A program made the translations under genes and the position numbers. The notes under the pieces were generated by a model. It was not told the DNA's origin, made no database searches, and worked only from the letters and a program-made list of their open reading frames with translations. A DNA stretch of 64,000 nucleotides from JABCPE02 sp963516675 (GTDB lineage Bacteria; Bacteroidota; Bacteroidia; Flavobacteriales; Weeksellaceae). The stretch is from NCBI GenBank assembly GCA_963516675.1, contig CAUQBH010000009.1, positions 1 to 64,000 on the forward strand, given 5' to 3'. Shown here in pieces: positions 1 through 8,138 of the stretch (positions within the stretch are counted from its first letter, which is position 1; every line of letters starts with the position of its first letter).

Positions 1-568
1 ACACTTTGCTATAAGGGAAAAAGGTTGCTTGATAAGCATCGTCTAAGAATATGAGATTGTATGGCAAGTGCCATATTTGGCATACGAATGCCACCACTAC
101 ATAAATCAACCATTCATTTTTGGTGAGTTGTTCCATTTTTACAGTGAGATAGCCTCGAAAAGCCGTCTCTTCTAAAATGTTTTTGATAAAAACGGGTAAG
201 AAAGCAGTCGCAAAAACAGGGAGATAGGCAGCAATACTAAACTTACTCACATCTACCCAACCCAATAGCTTGCCAACAAACAGTGTTATACCAATAAACA
301 CGGGATAAACTGCAATAGCAAAGATATACCAGTGAGTGTTTTGCCTGAAACGAGGTTTTAAAGGAAAATCTTTCCAACCATCGCCACCCAAAAAGCGGAG
401 CAAAATCATACATACTATAGGAGAAGCAATAAAAATCCCTGATCCCAAAGACTCTAAATTAGAAGGTTCGCCAAGCAACTGGTTTACTCCAACGCCTATC
501 CATCCGCAAGAGATAGCTACCAAGCTAAATAGGATTACATTCCGAAGTATTTTTTTACTGGTTCCCAT
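1..568 (-). CDS. CPBP family intramembrane metalloprotease (C-terminus cut by window edge)
   Basis: Translating the minus strand from the ATG at 568 gives 189 codons without a stop, running off the window at base 1. The product is very hydrophobic with several membrane segments. The CPBP (type II CAAX prenyl endopeptidase-like) signature is present: EETAFRGYL near residue 140 supplies the paired glutamates and the arginine, and IWHLPY further on supplies the second-motif histidine. Members of this family cleave or bind substrates inside the membrane; in bacteria they are often linked to bacteriocin self-protection, but nothing here fixes the substrate. The start lies 12 bases after the stop of a tetR-type gene, so the two are probably one operon controlled by that repressor. 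The last conserved motif and the C-terminus are outside the window. Confidence 0.85.
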   Translation of the reverse strand, partial: MGTSKKILRNVILFSLVAISCGWIGVGVNQLLGEPSNLESLGSGIFIASPIVCMILLRFLGGDGWKDFPLKPRFRQNTHWYIFAIAVYPVFIGITLFVGKLLGWVDVSKFSIAAYLPVFATAFLPVFIKNILEETAFRGYLTVKMEQLTKNEWLIYVVVAFVCQIWHLPYNLIFLDDAYQATFFPYSKV

Positions 569-580
569 ATTAAGGTAGAT

Positions 581-1105
581 TTATTTTAATATTTCTAAAA
601 TTTTATCTTCGTCGTAAACAAGCATACCCACTGCGACCAATGAAGCGATACCATGTGCCAACATCCAACCTTTAGCAATGTCATTCTTCAGCTCTTGATC
701 AGATATGTCTTGATATTCCTCGCTATTTTTCATTATTTCTACCACCCGCTCACTTTCGGGAAAAATGTCAGTAAGTTTTACATTGGTAACATTATCCATA
801 TAAAAAGCCTTGAATAGGGCGGGCTCGGTGTGTGCCATCCGTACGTATCCGAGTCCTAAATCCAAAAGAGTATTGCCTGTTTTTGAGTAACTAAGCATTA
901 CATTTTGAAGGAAAGCTAGTGCTTTTTTGCAGATTTCGGCTTTGAGATCCTCCATATTTTTATAGCACCAATAGATGGGCTGAGTAGAGCAACCTATTTG
1001 CTTAGCAATATTTCGAGCAGAAAGTACCCCAAAGCCTTCTTTTCGCACCATTTCAAAAGCGGTTCCTATAATTACTTCTTGCGTTATTGTTGTTGATTTT
1101 GGCAT
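581..1105 (-). CDS. TetR/AcrR family transcriptional regulator
   Basis: 174 residues, usual TetR length. Residues about 8-50 form the N-terminal helix-turn-helix domain (SARNIAKQIGCSTQPIYWCY carries the recognition helix). The C-terminal part contains WMLAHGIASLVAVG, resembling the WHG-type ligand domain found in one TetR subgroup. It is the first gene of a two-gene operon with the CPBP protease, and an almost perfect palindrome lies 14 bases before its start, directly after a consensus promoter, so autorepression is likely. The inducer is unknown. The ATG at 1105 is the only sensible start, since upstream sequence is operator and promoter. Confidence 0.9.
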   Translation of the reverse strand: MPKSTTITQEVIIGTAFEMVRKEGFGVLSARNIAKQIGCSTQPIYWCYKNMEDLKAEICKKALAFLQNVMLSYSKTGNTLLDLGLGYVRMAHTEPALFKAFYMDNVTNVKLTDIFPESERVVEIMKNSEEYQDISDQELKNDIAKGWMLAHGIASLVAVGMLVYDEDKILEILK

Positions 1106-1118
1106 AATTCTTTGCTAC

Positions 1119-1142
1119 AACAGATGTAATATAACACCTGTT
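1119..1142. promoter_or_regulatory. Probable TetR operator palindrome
   Basis: AACAGATGT, six bases, ACACCTGTT: arms match at 8 of 9 positions as an inverted repeat, and two of the three central pairs match as well. It sits between the predicted transcription start and the tetR ATG, the classic position for an autorepressor site. Assignment to this regulator is inference. Confidence 0.7.
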
Positions 1143-1151
1143 ATTTTTTTA

Positions 1152-1182
1152 CAAACATAATATATTTTCCTAAATCCACAAA
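1152..1182 (-). promoter_or_regulatory. Promoter of tetR-CPBP operon
   Basis: Minus strand reads TTTG, 19 bases, TATGTTTG, a full match to the Bacteroidota consensus TTTG-N17-23-TAnnTTTG. Transcription should begin near 1145, immediately before the palindrome. Confidence 0.75.
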
Positions 1183-1293
1183 GTTTTAAATCAAAAAAAT
1201 GTAATATAGTTTCAAGTTGTGAATACCTCTTCTTTAGCTCAAAAACATGATATAAATCACACAAATAAACCGCTCTAAATCATTAAAATAAAC

Positions 1294-1301
1294 TAAATTA
1301 G
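1294..1301 (+). promoter_or_regulatory. Weak -7 element before first lipoprotein gene
   Basis: TAAATTAG matches TAnnTTTG at all but one constrained position; the same sequence precedes the second copy at 2339-2346. No good -33 element is visible, so this is only a candidate. Confidence 0.3.
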
Positions 1302-1327
1302 CCAAATAAATTTTAAAACTATTTTTT

Positions 1328-2218
1328 ATGAAACATTTTCTATCTGCTTTAGCACTTGGGTACTTGCTATTGTCCTGTAACAGAGACCTAGAAAACAACG
1401 AAACTCCAGCGCCTCCACAAGAGGAAAAATTAATATTATCTGGTTTATTCGAATATGTTAGTAATGTGCGTTTCCAGTATAAAAATGGAAATGAAATTAA
1501 TCGTATGACAATAAATGAGGCTAGTATAGACTTTGAATATGATACATACGGAAGAATAGTAAAAGAGCGTCGCTTTGATCATAAATCTGATTATGGTGAA
1601 ACTATTATAACCTATCAATATGACAACCAAAGCAGACTAACTTCCTCACATGCAATAAGCACTCAATACTATCCAGACACAGGATATACTCCTCGCTGTT
1701 CCGTTGAGAAAAAACACACATACACTTATCAAGGAAACAAAGTCACTGTCAAAATAGAGATGGGCGCTGACACTTGTTCTGCTATTCCTGAAACAGGAAA
1801 AGAAAAAACAATAACTCTTTTTGTAGAAAATGGTAAAGTTGTGAAAAGTCTTGATGAAAACAACCAAATTATAGAGACTATAGAATATCTCAATCCCAAA
1901 AATACCCTTAGAAATATGAAAGGTTTTCCTCCTTTGGTTGTAGAGTTTTATATCAGACCGTTTACCTATGAGTTACCTTTTTATAATGGCATCGAGCATA
2001 TAGAAGACCTTAGATTTATAGATAATATCAAAACTAGAGATTTTCATAATGGATCTTATTGGGAGTACCGATATAGTTATAATAAAAAGAAGACTTATGA
2101 TAACGATTACCTTGAGATTGAGAAAATAACTGTCTATGAAAAATCACATAATGATCCGACACATGATAATTATTTATTCTCAGTATCCCCTTCTCGCTAT
2201 TACATAAAAGAAAAATAA
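1328..2218 (+). CDS. Lipoprotein with YD-repeat-like motifs, first tandem copy
   Basis: 296 residues. A type II signal peptide ends in LLLSC, so Cys17 should be lipidated and the protein anchored at the cell surface or in the periplasm. The body has motifs such as EYDTYGRIVKERRF and TYQYDNQSRLTSS that resemble RHS/YD repeats: a Tyr-Asp turn followed by a Gly/Ser-Arg strand. I recognise no named function. Residues about 125-165 are almost identical to the next gene, while residues 30-55 and the last 50 differ strongly. A related protein is encoded at 8139-9035, sharing the NPKN...KGFPPLVVEF-like block. The gene has its own leader and terminator. Confidence 0.85.
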   Translation: MKHFLSALALGYLLLSCNRDLENNETPAPPQEEKLILSGLFEYVSNVRFQYKNGNEINRMTINEASIDFEYDTYGRIVKERRFDHKSDYGETIITYQYDNQSRLTSSHAISTQYYPDTGYTPRCSVEKKHTYTYQGNKVTVKIEMGADTCSAIPETGKEKTITLFVENGKVVKSLDENNQIIETIEYLNPKNTLRNMKGFPPLVVEFYIRPFTYELPFYNGIEHIEDLRFIDNIKTRDFHNGSYWEYRYSYNKKKTYDNDYLEIEKITVYEKSHNDPTHDNYLFSVSPSRYYIKEK

Positions 2219-2231
2219 TAAAACCCCACAG

Positions 2232-2264
2232 CTTCTCCTTGTGAAATACGAGGAGAGTTTTTTT
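2232..2264 (+). terminator. Terminator after first lipoprotein gene
   Basis: TTCTCCT ... AGGAGA imperfect stem followed by seven T residues, 13 bases past the stop codon. Confidence 0.65.
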
Positions 2265-2372
2265 ATTGTGTGATTTTCTCTCTCCCTAAACATGATATAA
2301 ATCACATAAATAAACTCCTCTAAATCATTAAAATAAACTAAATTAGCCAAATAAATTTTAAAACTATTTTTT

Positions 2373-3266
2373 ATGAAACATTTTTTATCCGCTTTAGCAC
2401 TAGGGTGCTTGCTATTGTCCTGTAACAGAGACCTTGAAAACAACGAAACTCCAGCGCCCCAAAATGAAAAGCTGGTATTATTAGATAAATTAATAGAAGG
2501 TTCTACAGTAATTTTTCAGTATAAAAACAGAAATGAGATTGAGTCTGTAAATATAGACGGCGTGGGAAACTCTGACATTGATTATGAGTATGACACATAT
2601 GGAAGAATAGTAAAAGAGCGTCGCTTTCATCGTAGATATGATTATGGCGAAACTAATATAACCTACCAATACGATGGTCAAGGCAGACTAACTTCCTCAC
2701 ATGCAATAAGCACTGAATTCTATCCAGGAACAGGACTTACTCCTCGCTGTTCTGTTGAGAAAAAACACACATACACTTACCAAGGAAACAAAGTTACTGT
2801 CAAAATAGAGATGGGCGCCGACACTTGTTCTGCTATTCCTGAAACAGGAAAAGAAAAAACGATAACTCTTCTTGTAGAAAACGGCAGAGTTACAAAAACC
2901 TTTGATGAACAAGGCAACATTAAACAAACTATAGAATACTACAACACCAAAAACGCCCTTAGAAACATAAAAGGTTTTCCTGCTTTGGTTGTAGAGTTTT
3001 ATATCAGACCTCTTTCCTATGAGTTGCCTTATTACAATCATGGCATTGAGCGTATAGAAGACCTTAGATTTATAGATAATGTTAAAACTAGAGATTTTCA
3101 TGATGATGATTATATGCTATATAAATATGATGATGATAAAGGGAACTCTTATGACGGCGATTACCCTACAAAAATATTTGTCTTTGATAAATCTCATAAT
3201 GACCCGACATATAGTCATCAGTTATGGATGTTTAACGCTTCTCGCTATTACATAAAAGAAGAATAA
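2373..3266 (+). CDS. Lipoprotein with YD-repeat-like motifs, second tandem copy
   Basis: 297 residues, paralogue of the gene directly upstream. The signal peptide (LLLSC, Cys17) and leader are nearly identical. The central block (about residues 126-166, starting CSVEKKHTYTYQGNK) matches the first copy with almost only silent base changes, while the region after the lipobox and the C-terminal tail, rich in Asp and Tyr (DDDYMLYKYDDDK), differ in amino acids. This suggests selection to keep the core and to vary the ends, or repeated exchange between copies. Function unknown; surface lipoprotein is the most that can be said. Confidence 0.85.
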   Translation: MKHFLSALALGCLLLSCNRDLENNETPAPQNEKLVLLDKLIEGSTVIFQYKNRNEIESVNIDGVGNSDIDYEYDTYGRIVKERRFHRRYDYGETNITYQYDGQGRLTSSHAISTEFYPGTGLTPRCSVEKKHTYTYQGNKVTVKIEMGADTCSAIPETGKEKTITLLVENGRVTKTFDEQGNIKQTIEYYNTKNALRNIKGFPALVVEFYIRPLSYELPYYNHGIERIEDLRFIDNVKTRDFHDDDYMLYKYDDDKGNSYDGDYPTKIFVFDKSHNDPTYSHQLWMFNASRYYIKEE

Positions 3267-3281
3267 TAAAACCCCACAGAG

Positions 3282-3313
3282 CTCTTCTCGTAAAATACGA
3301 GGAAAGTTTTTTT
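3282..3313 (+). terminator. Terminator after second lipoprotein gene
   Basis: CTTCTCGT, short loop, ACGAGGAAAG stem followed by seven T residues; a diverged copy of the terminator at 2232-2264. Confidence 0.6.
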
Positions 3314-3319
3314 GTTATT

Positions 3320-3327
3320 TATCTTTG
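3320..3327 (+). promoter_or_regulatory. -7 element before CPBP protease gene
   Basis: TATCTTTG, a perfect TAnnTTTG. It predicts a transcript start near 3333 and a leader of about 50 bases to the ATG at 3385. Confidence 0.55.
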
Positions 3328-3384
3328 TAACAAATCATAAATAAAGTATACTAATGGATAAAAATTCATTCTAAATAATTTATT

Positions 3385-4287
3385 ATGTACATTTCACAGG
3401 TTTTTTCAGCGAAAAGCAAACGAGTTTATGCCATAGTATGCGCCATTGTTTTATTACTTTTATTCCAAGGAGCATTCCAAGAAAATAATAATGAAACAGA
3501 AATAATGATGAAAGAAATGATAAGCCAGATAGGCGAACTCCCGACTTTTGCCTTGACTTTGGTCAGCTTTGCTTTTTTTCTATTTCCTTTGTTTTTTATT
3601 GTTAATGTATTTCATAACCAATCCATTACCCAGTTCACCACCAGCCGAAAAAAAATAGATTTCAAACGAATTTCTTTCAGCTTTTTAGTTTACGGAGGAA
3701 TTATTGTAGGGACTTTCTTTTTAGAATATTTCATGAATCCTTCCGCGTATGCATGGAATTTCCAACCCTTGAAGTTCTTTATCCTATGTATCATGGCTCT
3801 GCTCCTATTGCCTGTTCAAATAGGTTTTGAGGAATATTTTTTCCGAGGATATTTTATGCAGTGGCTCGGGCTTTTGTCCAAAAACCGATGGATTCCACTT
3901 TTCCTTTCTTCCATTTTATTTGGGCTGGCTCATTTCGCTAATCCAGAGGTTTCTAAAATGGGCTACAAAATCATGTTCTTCTACATCGGGATGGGATTTC
4001 TGCTGGGCATTGTTACCCTGATGGATGACGGGCTGGAACTTGCCCTTGGTATTCATTTTGCTAACAACTTTTTTGCGTGTATTCTCTCCACATCGGACTG
4101 GTCAGTATTCCAGACACCCTCTCTTTTCAAAGAACTTTCCGCTCCTAGCATTGAATTCTATCATATTATTCTAATGTTTACATTATACCTTTTGATTATT
4201 TTTATCTTTGCTAAGAAATACAATTGGGTTTCTTGGAAAGAAAAATTATTCAGTAAAATAAGCGTTCCACAGACTGATAGCAACTAA
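3385..4287 (+). CDS. CPBP family intramembrane metalloprotease
   Basis: 300 residues with about eight membrane helices. All CPBP motifs are present: EEYFFRGYFMQW (E149, E150, R154), a FGLAHF motif with H183, and HFANNF with H224; together these would coordinate the metal and the nucleophilic water. The family contains Rce1-like prenyl proteases and many bacterial members of unknown substrate. It is a stand-alone gene with its own promoter and a shared bidirectional terminator. It is not a close copy of the other CPBP gene at the window's left end. Start ATG at 3385 has no nearby competitor. Confidence 0.88.
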   Translation: MYISQVFSAKSKRVYAIVCAIVLLLLFQGAFQENNNETEIMMKEMISQIGELPTFALTLVSFAFFLFPLFFIVNVFHNQSITQFTTSRKKIDFKRISFSFLVYGGIIVGTFFLEYFMNPSAYAWNFQPLKFFILCIMALLLLPVQIGFEEYFFRGYFMQWLGLLSKNRWIPLFLSSILFGLAHFANPEVSKMGYKIMFFYIGMGFLLGIVTLMDDGLELALGIHFANNFFACILSTSDWSVFQTPSLFKELSAPSIEFYHIILMFTLYLLIIFIFAKKYNWVSWKEKLFSKISVPQTDSN

Positions 4288-4352
4288 AATATAATTTTGG
4301 CACAGATATTGATAATATTGGATAGAACTCAAAAACACATTCATATAAATCT

Positions 4353-4394
4353 AAAACACAAATGAGAACTAAAAAGTTCTCATTTTGTGTTTTT
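4353..4394. terminator. Bidirectional terminator between convergent genes
   Basis: A long near-perfect stem, AAAACACAAATGAGAACT with its complement AGTTCTCATTTTGTGTTTT, loop of four A; A-run on one side and T-run on the other, so it can serve both the CPBP gene and the acyltransferase gene. Confidence 0.85.
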
Positions 4395-4411
4395 TATCCT
4401 TAAAAAAGATA

Positions 4412-5542
4412 TTATTTTTTTCCTTTATTAATAAATGGCTTCTCTATATATTTGAATGTCAAAGTACAGATAAATATCAAAATAGGCGTCAGACCAAAAA
4501 TCATTAGCCAATATTCTAATACCGTAAGTTCCTTAACAAAATCACGCCCTAGAACCAAATCTATCATTACAAAAAGAATAATTCCATGCAGTAAATAAAT
4601 ACTATAACTAATCTCCCCCAAAACCTTTAGAGCATTAATTTTTAATAATCCAAAAATATCATTCCCTAAGGCTATTAGCGTGAAAACAAGGGTAACAACC
4701 AAAACATTCAGCTTATTACTTTCTTCCAAAAACAATAAAGCAGACACACCACCTATAACCAGCAATGTATAAGGGATAGCATTAAAATTATCAATCTTAT
4801 TTTTCAAATATTTTATACAATATACCGCCACAAAACCTCCCATAAAGAAAATAATAGAACTCCCACCACCTGAATTAAAATAGAAAAATATGGATAATGA
4901 ACTACAAAGAAGCAATATTCCCAAATTAACCATCTTTCTATTCAGAAGCAAGTACCAGAAAGGCAGCATAAAGTAAAAAAACCATTCTATGGAAAGCGTC
5001 CAAACTACCCTTGATACAATTAGAGGAGTATCCTCATACCCATTTATTGATACTTGGGAAAATGAAAGCCAGCGTAATACGCTTAATATAAAATCAAAAA
5101 AACTCTGATGTAAAACAAAATCAGTTTTTACCATAGCTATTGTCACTATAGACACAACAGCAAAAACATAAAGAGGCACAATCCTAAAAATCCTTGATTT
5201 ATAAAGTCTTTTCCAGTCTATTTCTTTACCACTGATAATTCTACCAATAAACAAAAAACTAGTTATCATAAAGAAAAACCGAACGCTAGACGCCCCCAAG
5301 TGTGTATACAATAGACTTTCTGGTTTTGTCCATTCATCTGCCTGTACATAATGATACCAAATAGAAGAATGATGCACAAATACAAAAGGCGCCAAAAGTC
5401 CTCTCAAGGCATCAATGCTACCAAATCTATTAGCAGATGTCTCTGCTGCATATACATTATATTTTTTGTTAATCAAATAAGCTGTAAAACCAGCTATGAT
5501 TATAGTTACAACCAAAAAAATGGGATTATACACACTAATCAT
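4412..5542 (-). CDS. Acyltransferase family 3 (OafA/YrhL-like) membrane protein
   Basis: 376 residues with about ten membrane helices. The N-terminal part holds the family block SIDALRGLLAPFVFVHH; the arginine and the histidine pair are the usual candidate catalytic residues. Later segments such as RIFRIVPLYVF and SIEWFFYFMLPF are also typical. Members transfer acetyl or other acyl groups to surface sugars (O-antigen, peptidoglycan, capsule). The target here is unknown because no glycan genes lie next to it. It starts four bases after the aspS stop, so it is probably co-transcribed with aspS, an arrangement that looks opportunistic rather than functional. Confidence 0.88.
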   Translation of the reverse strand: MISVYNPIFLVVTIIIAGFTAYLINKKYNVYAAETSANRFGSIDALRGLLAPFVFVHHSSIWYHYVQADEWTKPESLLYTHLGASSVRFFFMITSFLFIGRIISGKEIDWKRLYKSRIFRIVPLYVFAVVSIVTIAMVKTDFVLHQSFFDFILSVLRWLSFSQVSINGYEDTPLIVSRVVWTLSIEWFFYFMLPFWYLLLNRKMVNLGILLLCSSLSIFFYFNSGGGSSIIFFMGGFVAVYCIKYLKNKIDNFNAIPYTLLVIGGVSALLFLEESNKLNVLVVTLVFTLIALGNDIFGLLKINALKVLGEISYSIYLLHGIILFVMIDLVLGRDFVKELTVLEYWLMIFGLTPILIFICTLTFKYIEKPFINKGKK

Positions 5543-5546
5543 GTCT

Positions 5547-7295
5547 CTATAAATTAACTTTTAAATATAGTTCATCTAACTGGTCTTGGCTAATCTGCGA
5601 AGGTGCGTCTATCATCACATCTCTTCCGCTGTTGTTTTTCGGGAAAGCGATGTAGTCACGGATAACCTCGTTACCATCCAAAATAGCTACCAAACGGTCA
5701 AACCCAAAGGCCAATCCACCATGAGGAGGAGCGCCGTATCTGAATGCATTCATGAGGAAGCCGAACTGAGCTTCCGCCTCTCCTGGACTAAATCCTAAAA
5801 GGGCGAACATCTTAGACTGCAAGTCTTTATCATAGATACGGATAGACCCGCCGCCTATCTCATTCCCGTTGAGAACAAGGTCATAAGCATTGGCTCTAAC
5901 CTCCCCAGGTGAAGTTTCCAAAAGCGGAATATCCTCTGGTTTCGGTGAAGTGAATGGATGGTGCATCGCGTGGTATCTTCCGCTCTCCTCGTCCCATTCC
6001 AAAAGCGGAAAATCTATGACCCAAAGCGGCACAAATTCATCACCTTTTCTTAAGCCAAGTCTATTTCCTAACTCCATTCTCAGCGCAGAAAGCTGGGCTC
6101 TTACTTTATTAGCATCGCCGCTCATGATAAGCATCAAATCGCCTTTTTGAGCATTAAATTTCTCTGCAATGGCTTTCAAATCATCTTCGTTATAAAACTT
6201 ATTCACCGATGAAGTCAGCACGCCGTCTTCTTGGAATTTTACCCAAACCATTCCACTCGCACCGATTTGTGGGCGTTTTACCCAGTCGATAAGTTCATCT
6301 ATCTGTTTTCTTGTGTAGTCTGCCTTCCCTTCTACATTGATTCCGACAACAAGTTCTGCTTCATCAAAGATTTTAAATTCTTTTCCTTTCACAAGTTCGT
6401 TCAGCTCCACGAATTCCATTCCGAAACGGATATCTGGCTTGTCGTTTCCGTATTTTCTCATCGCCTCTGCGAAAGTCATTCTCGGGAACTGACCGAATTT
6501 CTTTCCTGTCGTTTCCTCCAAAAGATTTTTCGCCAAACCTTCAAAAACATTCATCACATCTTCCTGCTCCACGAAAGCCATTTCGCAGTCTATTTGGGTA
6601 AATTCAGGCTGTCTGTCCGCACGGAGGTCTTCATCACGGAAACATTTTACAATTTGAAAATATTTGTCCATTCCGCCCACCATCAGAAGCTGTTTAAAGG
6701 TCTGCGGCGACTGCGGAAGTGCATAGAACTGCCCTTCGTTCATACGGCTCGGCACCACGAAATCCCTCGCTCCCTCTGGAGTAGATTTGATAAGAACAGG
6801 CGTTTCCACCTCTATAAAGCCCTGCTCAGAAAGATAGTTTCGGACTTTCTGTGCGATTTTATGTCTGAAAATAAGTTTATCCTTCACTGGATTTCTTCTG
6901 ATATCCAGATATCTGTATTTCATACGAAGCTCCTCACCGCCATCGGTTTCATCTTCGATGGTAAAAGGCGGCAGCACAGATTCATTCAAAATAGTGAGTT
7001 TTTCTACTAAAATCTCTATTTCTCCTGTCGGGATTTTTGGGTTTTTAGAAGCTCTTTCTATGACTTTTCCTTCCACTTGGATGACAAATTCACGCCCCAA
7101 GTTTTTAGCCTTTTCCAAAAGGTCTTTGGAAGTTCTTTCTTCATCAAAAACCAGTTGAGTGATGCCATATCGGTCACGCAGATCCACCCAAATCATAAAT
7201 CCTTTGTCTCGGATAGTCTGCACCCAGCCCGCAAGAGTAACGGTTTCATTAAGATTTTTCAGCGAAAGTTCGCCATTATTATGTGTTCGAAACAT
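5547..7295 (-). CDS. aspS: Aspartate--tRNA ligase
   Basis: 582 residues, bacterial-type length. An N-terminal OB-fold anticodon domain (about 1-105) starts with the typical MFRTHNNGEL and contains WVDLRDRYG. The class II core follows: RYLDIRR near 128, motif 2 FRDEDLRADRQPEFTQ at 219-234, the bacterial GAD insertion at roughly 290-415, and motif 3 GLAFGFDRL near 527-535. It charges tRNA-Asp with aspartate in the cytoplasm. I cannot tell from sequence whether it is discriminating; Weeksellaceae status depends on whether tRNA-Asn is made by transamidation. It is the first gene of a unit with the acyltransferase; the promoter lies about 33 bases upstream. Confidence 0.98.
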   Translation of the reverse strand: MFRTHNNGELSLKNLNETVTLAGWVQTIRDKGFMIWVDLRDRYGITQLVFDEERTSKDLLEKAKNLGREFVIQVEGKVIERASKNPKIPTGEIEILVEKLTILNESVLPPFTIEDETDGGEELRMKYRYLDIRRNPVKDKLIFRHKIAQKVRNYLSEQGFIEVETPVLIKSTPEGARDFVVPSRMNEGQFYALPQSPQTFKQLLMVGGMDKYFQIVKCFRDEDLRADRQPEFTQIDCEMAFVEQEDVMNVFEGLAKNLLEETTGKKFGQFPRMTFAEAMRKYGNDKPDIRFGMEFVELNELVKGKEFKIFDEAELVVGINVEGKADYTRKQIDELIDWVKRPQIGASGMVWVKFQEDGVLTSSVNKFYNEDDLKAIAEKFNAQKGDLMLIMSGDANKVRAQLSALRMELGNRLGLRKGDEFVPLWVIDFPLLEWDEESGRYHAMHHPFTSPKPEDIPLLETSPGEVRANAYDLVLNGNEIGGGSIRIYDKDLQSKMFALLGFSPGEAEAQFGFLMNAFRYGAPPHGGLAFGFDRLVAILDGNEVIRDYIAFPKNNSGRDVMIDAPSQISQDQLDELYLKVNL

Positions 7296-7327
7296 ATTTT
7301 TATTTGATTTTTAAACTTAATTTTTTA

Positions 7328-7335
7328 CAAAGATA
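7328..7335 (-). promoter_or_regulatory. -7 element of aspS
   Basis: Minus strand TATCTTTG, perfect TAnnTTTG, 32 bases before the aspS ATG. Confidence 0.6.
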
Positions 7336-7347
7336 ATATTACTTTGG

Positions 7348-8043
7348 CTAATGATAACCATGTTCGTGAAATAAATGCCCAGCTAGAGCCACACCCACGC
7401 CCAAAATCACCAAAAACATTTTTTCCCAGTTTATTTGGTGACTTTTACTATTATTTTCAAAAATAATAACCGAAGAAATATGTAGAAAAATCCCGCCCGA
7501 CAGCGCCAAGAAATACGCCTGCCATTCAGGTTTAAAGTATTTCCCCAGCATCATTCCCAGTGGAGATGCTGCCGCAAAAAACGCAATGGTAACCCCAGCA
7601 ATCAGCTTGTTTTTCTTCTCTCTCAGTAGAAAAGCCCCCAGCACAAATGAAATCGGCAGATTATGCACCAAAATTCCCAGCAAATACGGCGAATCCAAAT
7701 GCATTCCAGCCAATGGAATTCCTTCTATAAACGCATGGATAAACATACCCACCAAAAGTCCAACAGGGAGGATATTACATTTTTCATAATGAAAATGACC
7801 GTGTTCAAATCCCTTGGTCATCCCTTCCAAAACCATCTGCAAAACCACTCCGATGATGACCCAAAGCCCAATATTCTCATTCCCAGAGTTATAAATCTGC
7901 GGAAAAACCTCCACCACACAGACCGCAATGAGAAACCCAGCACTGAGCACAAGCAATCTTTTGGCTAAATTTTCATTATTCCCAAAAAAATTCCCTAACA
8001 AAACTCCCACTAAAACACTGAGAACAAGAAAAAAAACTACCAT
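7348..8043 (-). CDS. ZIP family metal transporter
   Basis: 231 residues with about eight membrane helices. The variable loop has the His-rich string FEHGHFHYEK. The metal-pathway helices carry HAFIEGIPLAG and HNLPISFVLGAF, which fit the HN..(D/E)G core of ZIP proteins, although the second helix ends differently from the common HN(I/L)PEG form. It should import zinc, iron or other divalent cations across the inner membrane. The ATG at 8043 is chosen rather than the in-frame TTG at 8073, because that TTG is inside a perfect -7 promoter box. It is transcribed alone, with aspS following after 52 bases that include the aspS promoter. Confidence 0.88.
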   Translation of the reverse strand: MVVFFLVLSVLVGVLLGNFFGNNENLAKRLLVLSAGFLIAVCVVEVFPQIYNSGNENIGLWVIIGVVLQMVLEGMTKGFEHGHFHYEKCNILPVGLLVGMFIHAFIEGIPLAGMHLDSPYLLGILVHNLPISFVLGAFLLREKKNKLIAGVTIAFFAAASPLGMMLGKYFKPEWQAYFLALSGGIFLHISSVIIFENNSKSHQINWEKMFLVILGVGVALAGHLFHEHGYH

Positions 8044-8070
8044 CCGAAAAAAATTGAATAAAATGAGATG

Positions 8071-8099
8071 CAAATTTAGTTATTTTTAAAATAAACAAA
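8071..8099 (-). promoter_or_regulatory. Promoter of ZIP transporter gene
   Basis: Minus strand TTTG, 17 bases, TAAATTTG: both Bacteroidota elements at accepted spacing. The -7 box overlaps an in-frame TTG, which excludes that TTG as the start codon. Confidence 0.7.
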
Positions 8100-8104
8100 A
8101 TAAT

Positions 8105-8135
8105 AAATGCCTTCTCACAAATAAAGAAGGCATTT
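8105..8135 (-). terminator. Terminator after lipoprotein gene at 8139
   Basis: AAATGCCTTCT and AGAAGGCATTT form a perfect 11-bp stem with a nine-base loop, just after the stop codon on the minus strand. A T-run is weak on that strand. Confidence 0.7.
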
Positions 8136-8138
8136 ACA

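Larger units (their letters stand above)
1243..3313 (+). repeat. Tandem duplication of promoter-gene-terminator unit
   Basis: Two direct copies with a period of 1045 bases: 1243-2264 and 2288-3313. The 85-base leader, the signal-peptide region, the central part of the gene and the terminator are nearly identical, while other parts of the genes have diverged. Each copy includes its own leader, lipoprotein gene and hairpin terminator. Confidence 0.9.

Noticed and set aside
6231..7010. 259-residue open frame on the plus strand
   Set aside because: It is fully antisense to aspS and has the composition of a reverse-frame shadow; no domain is recognisable.
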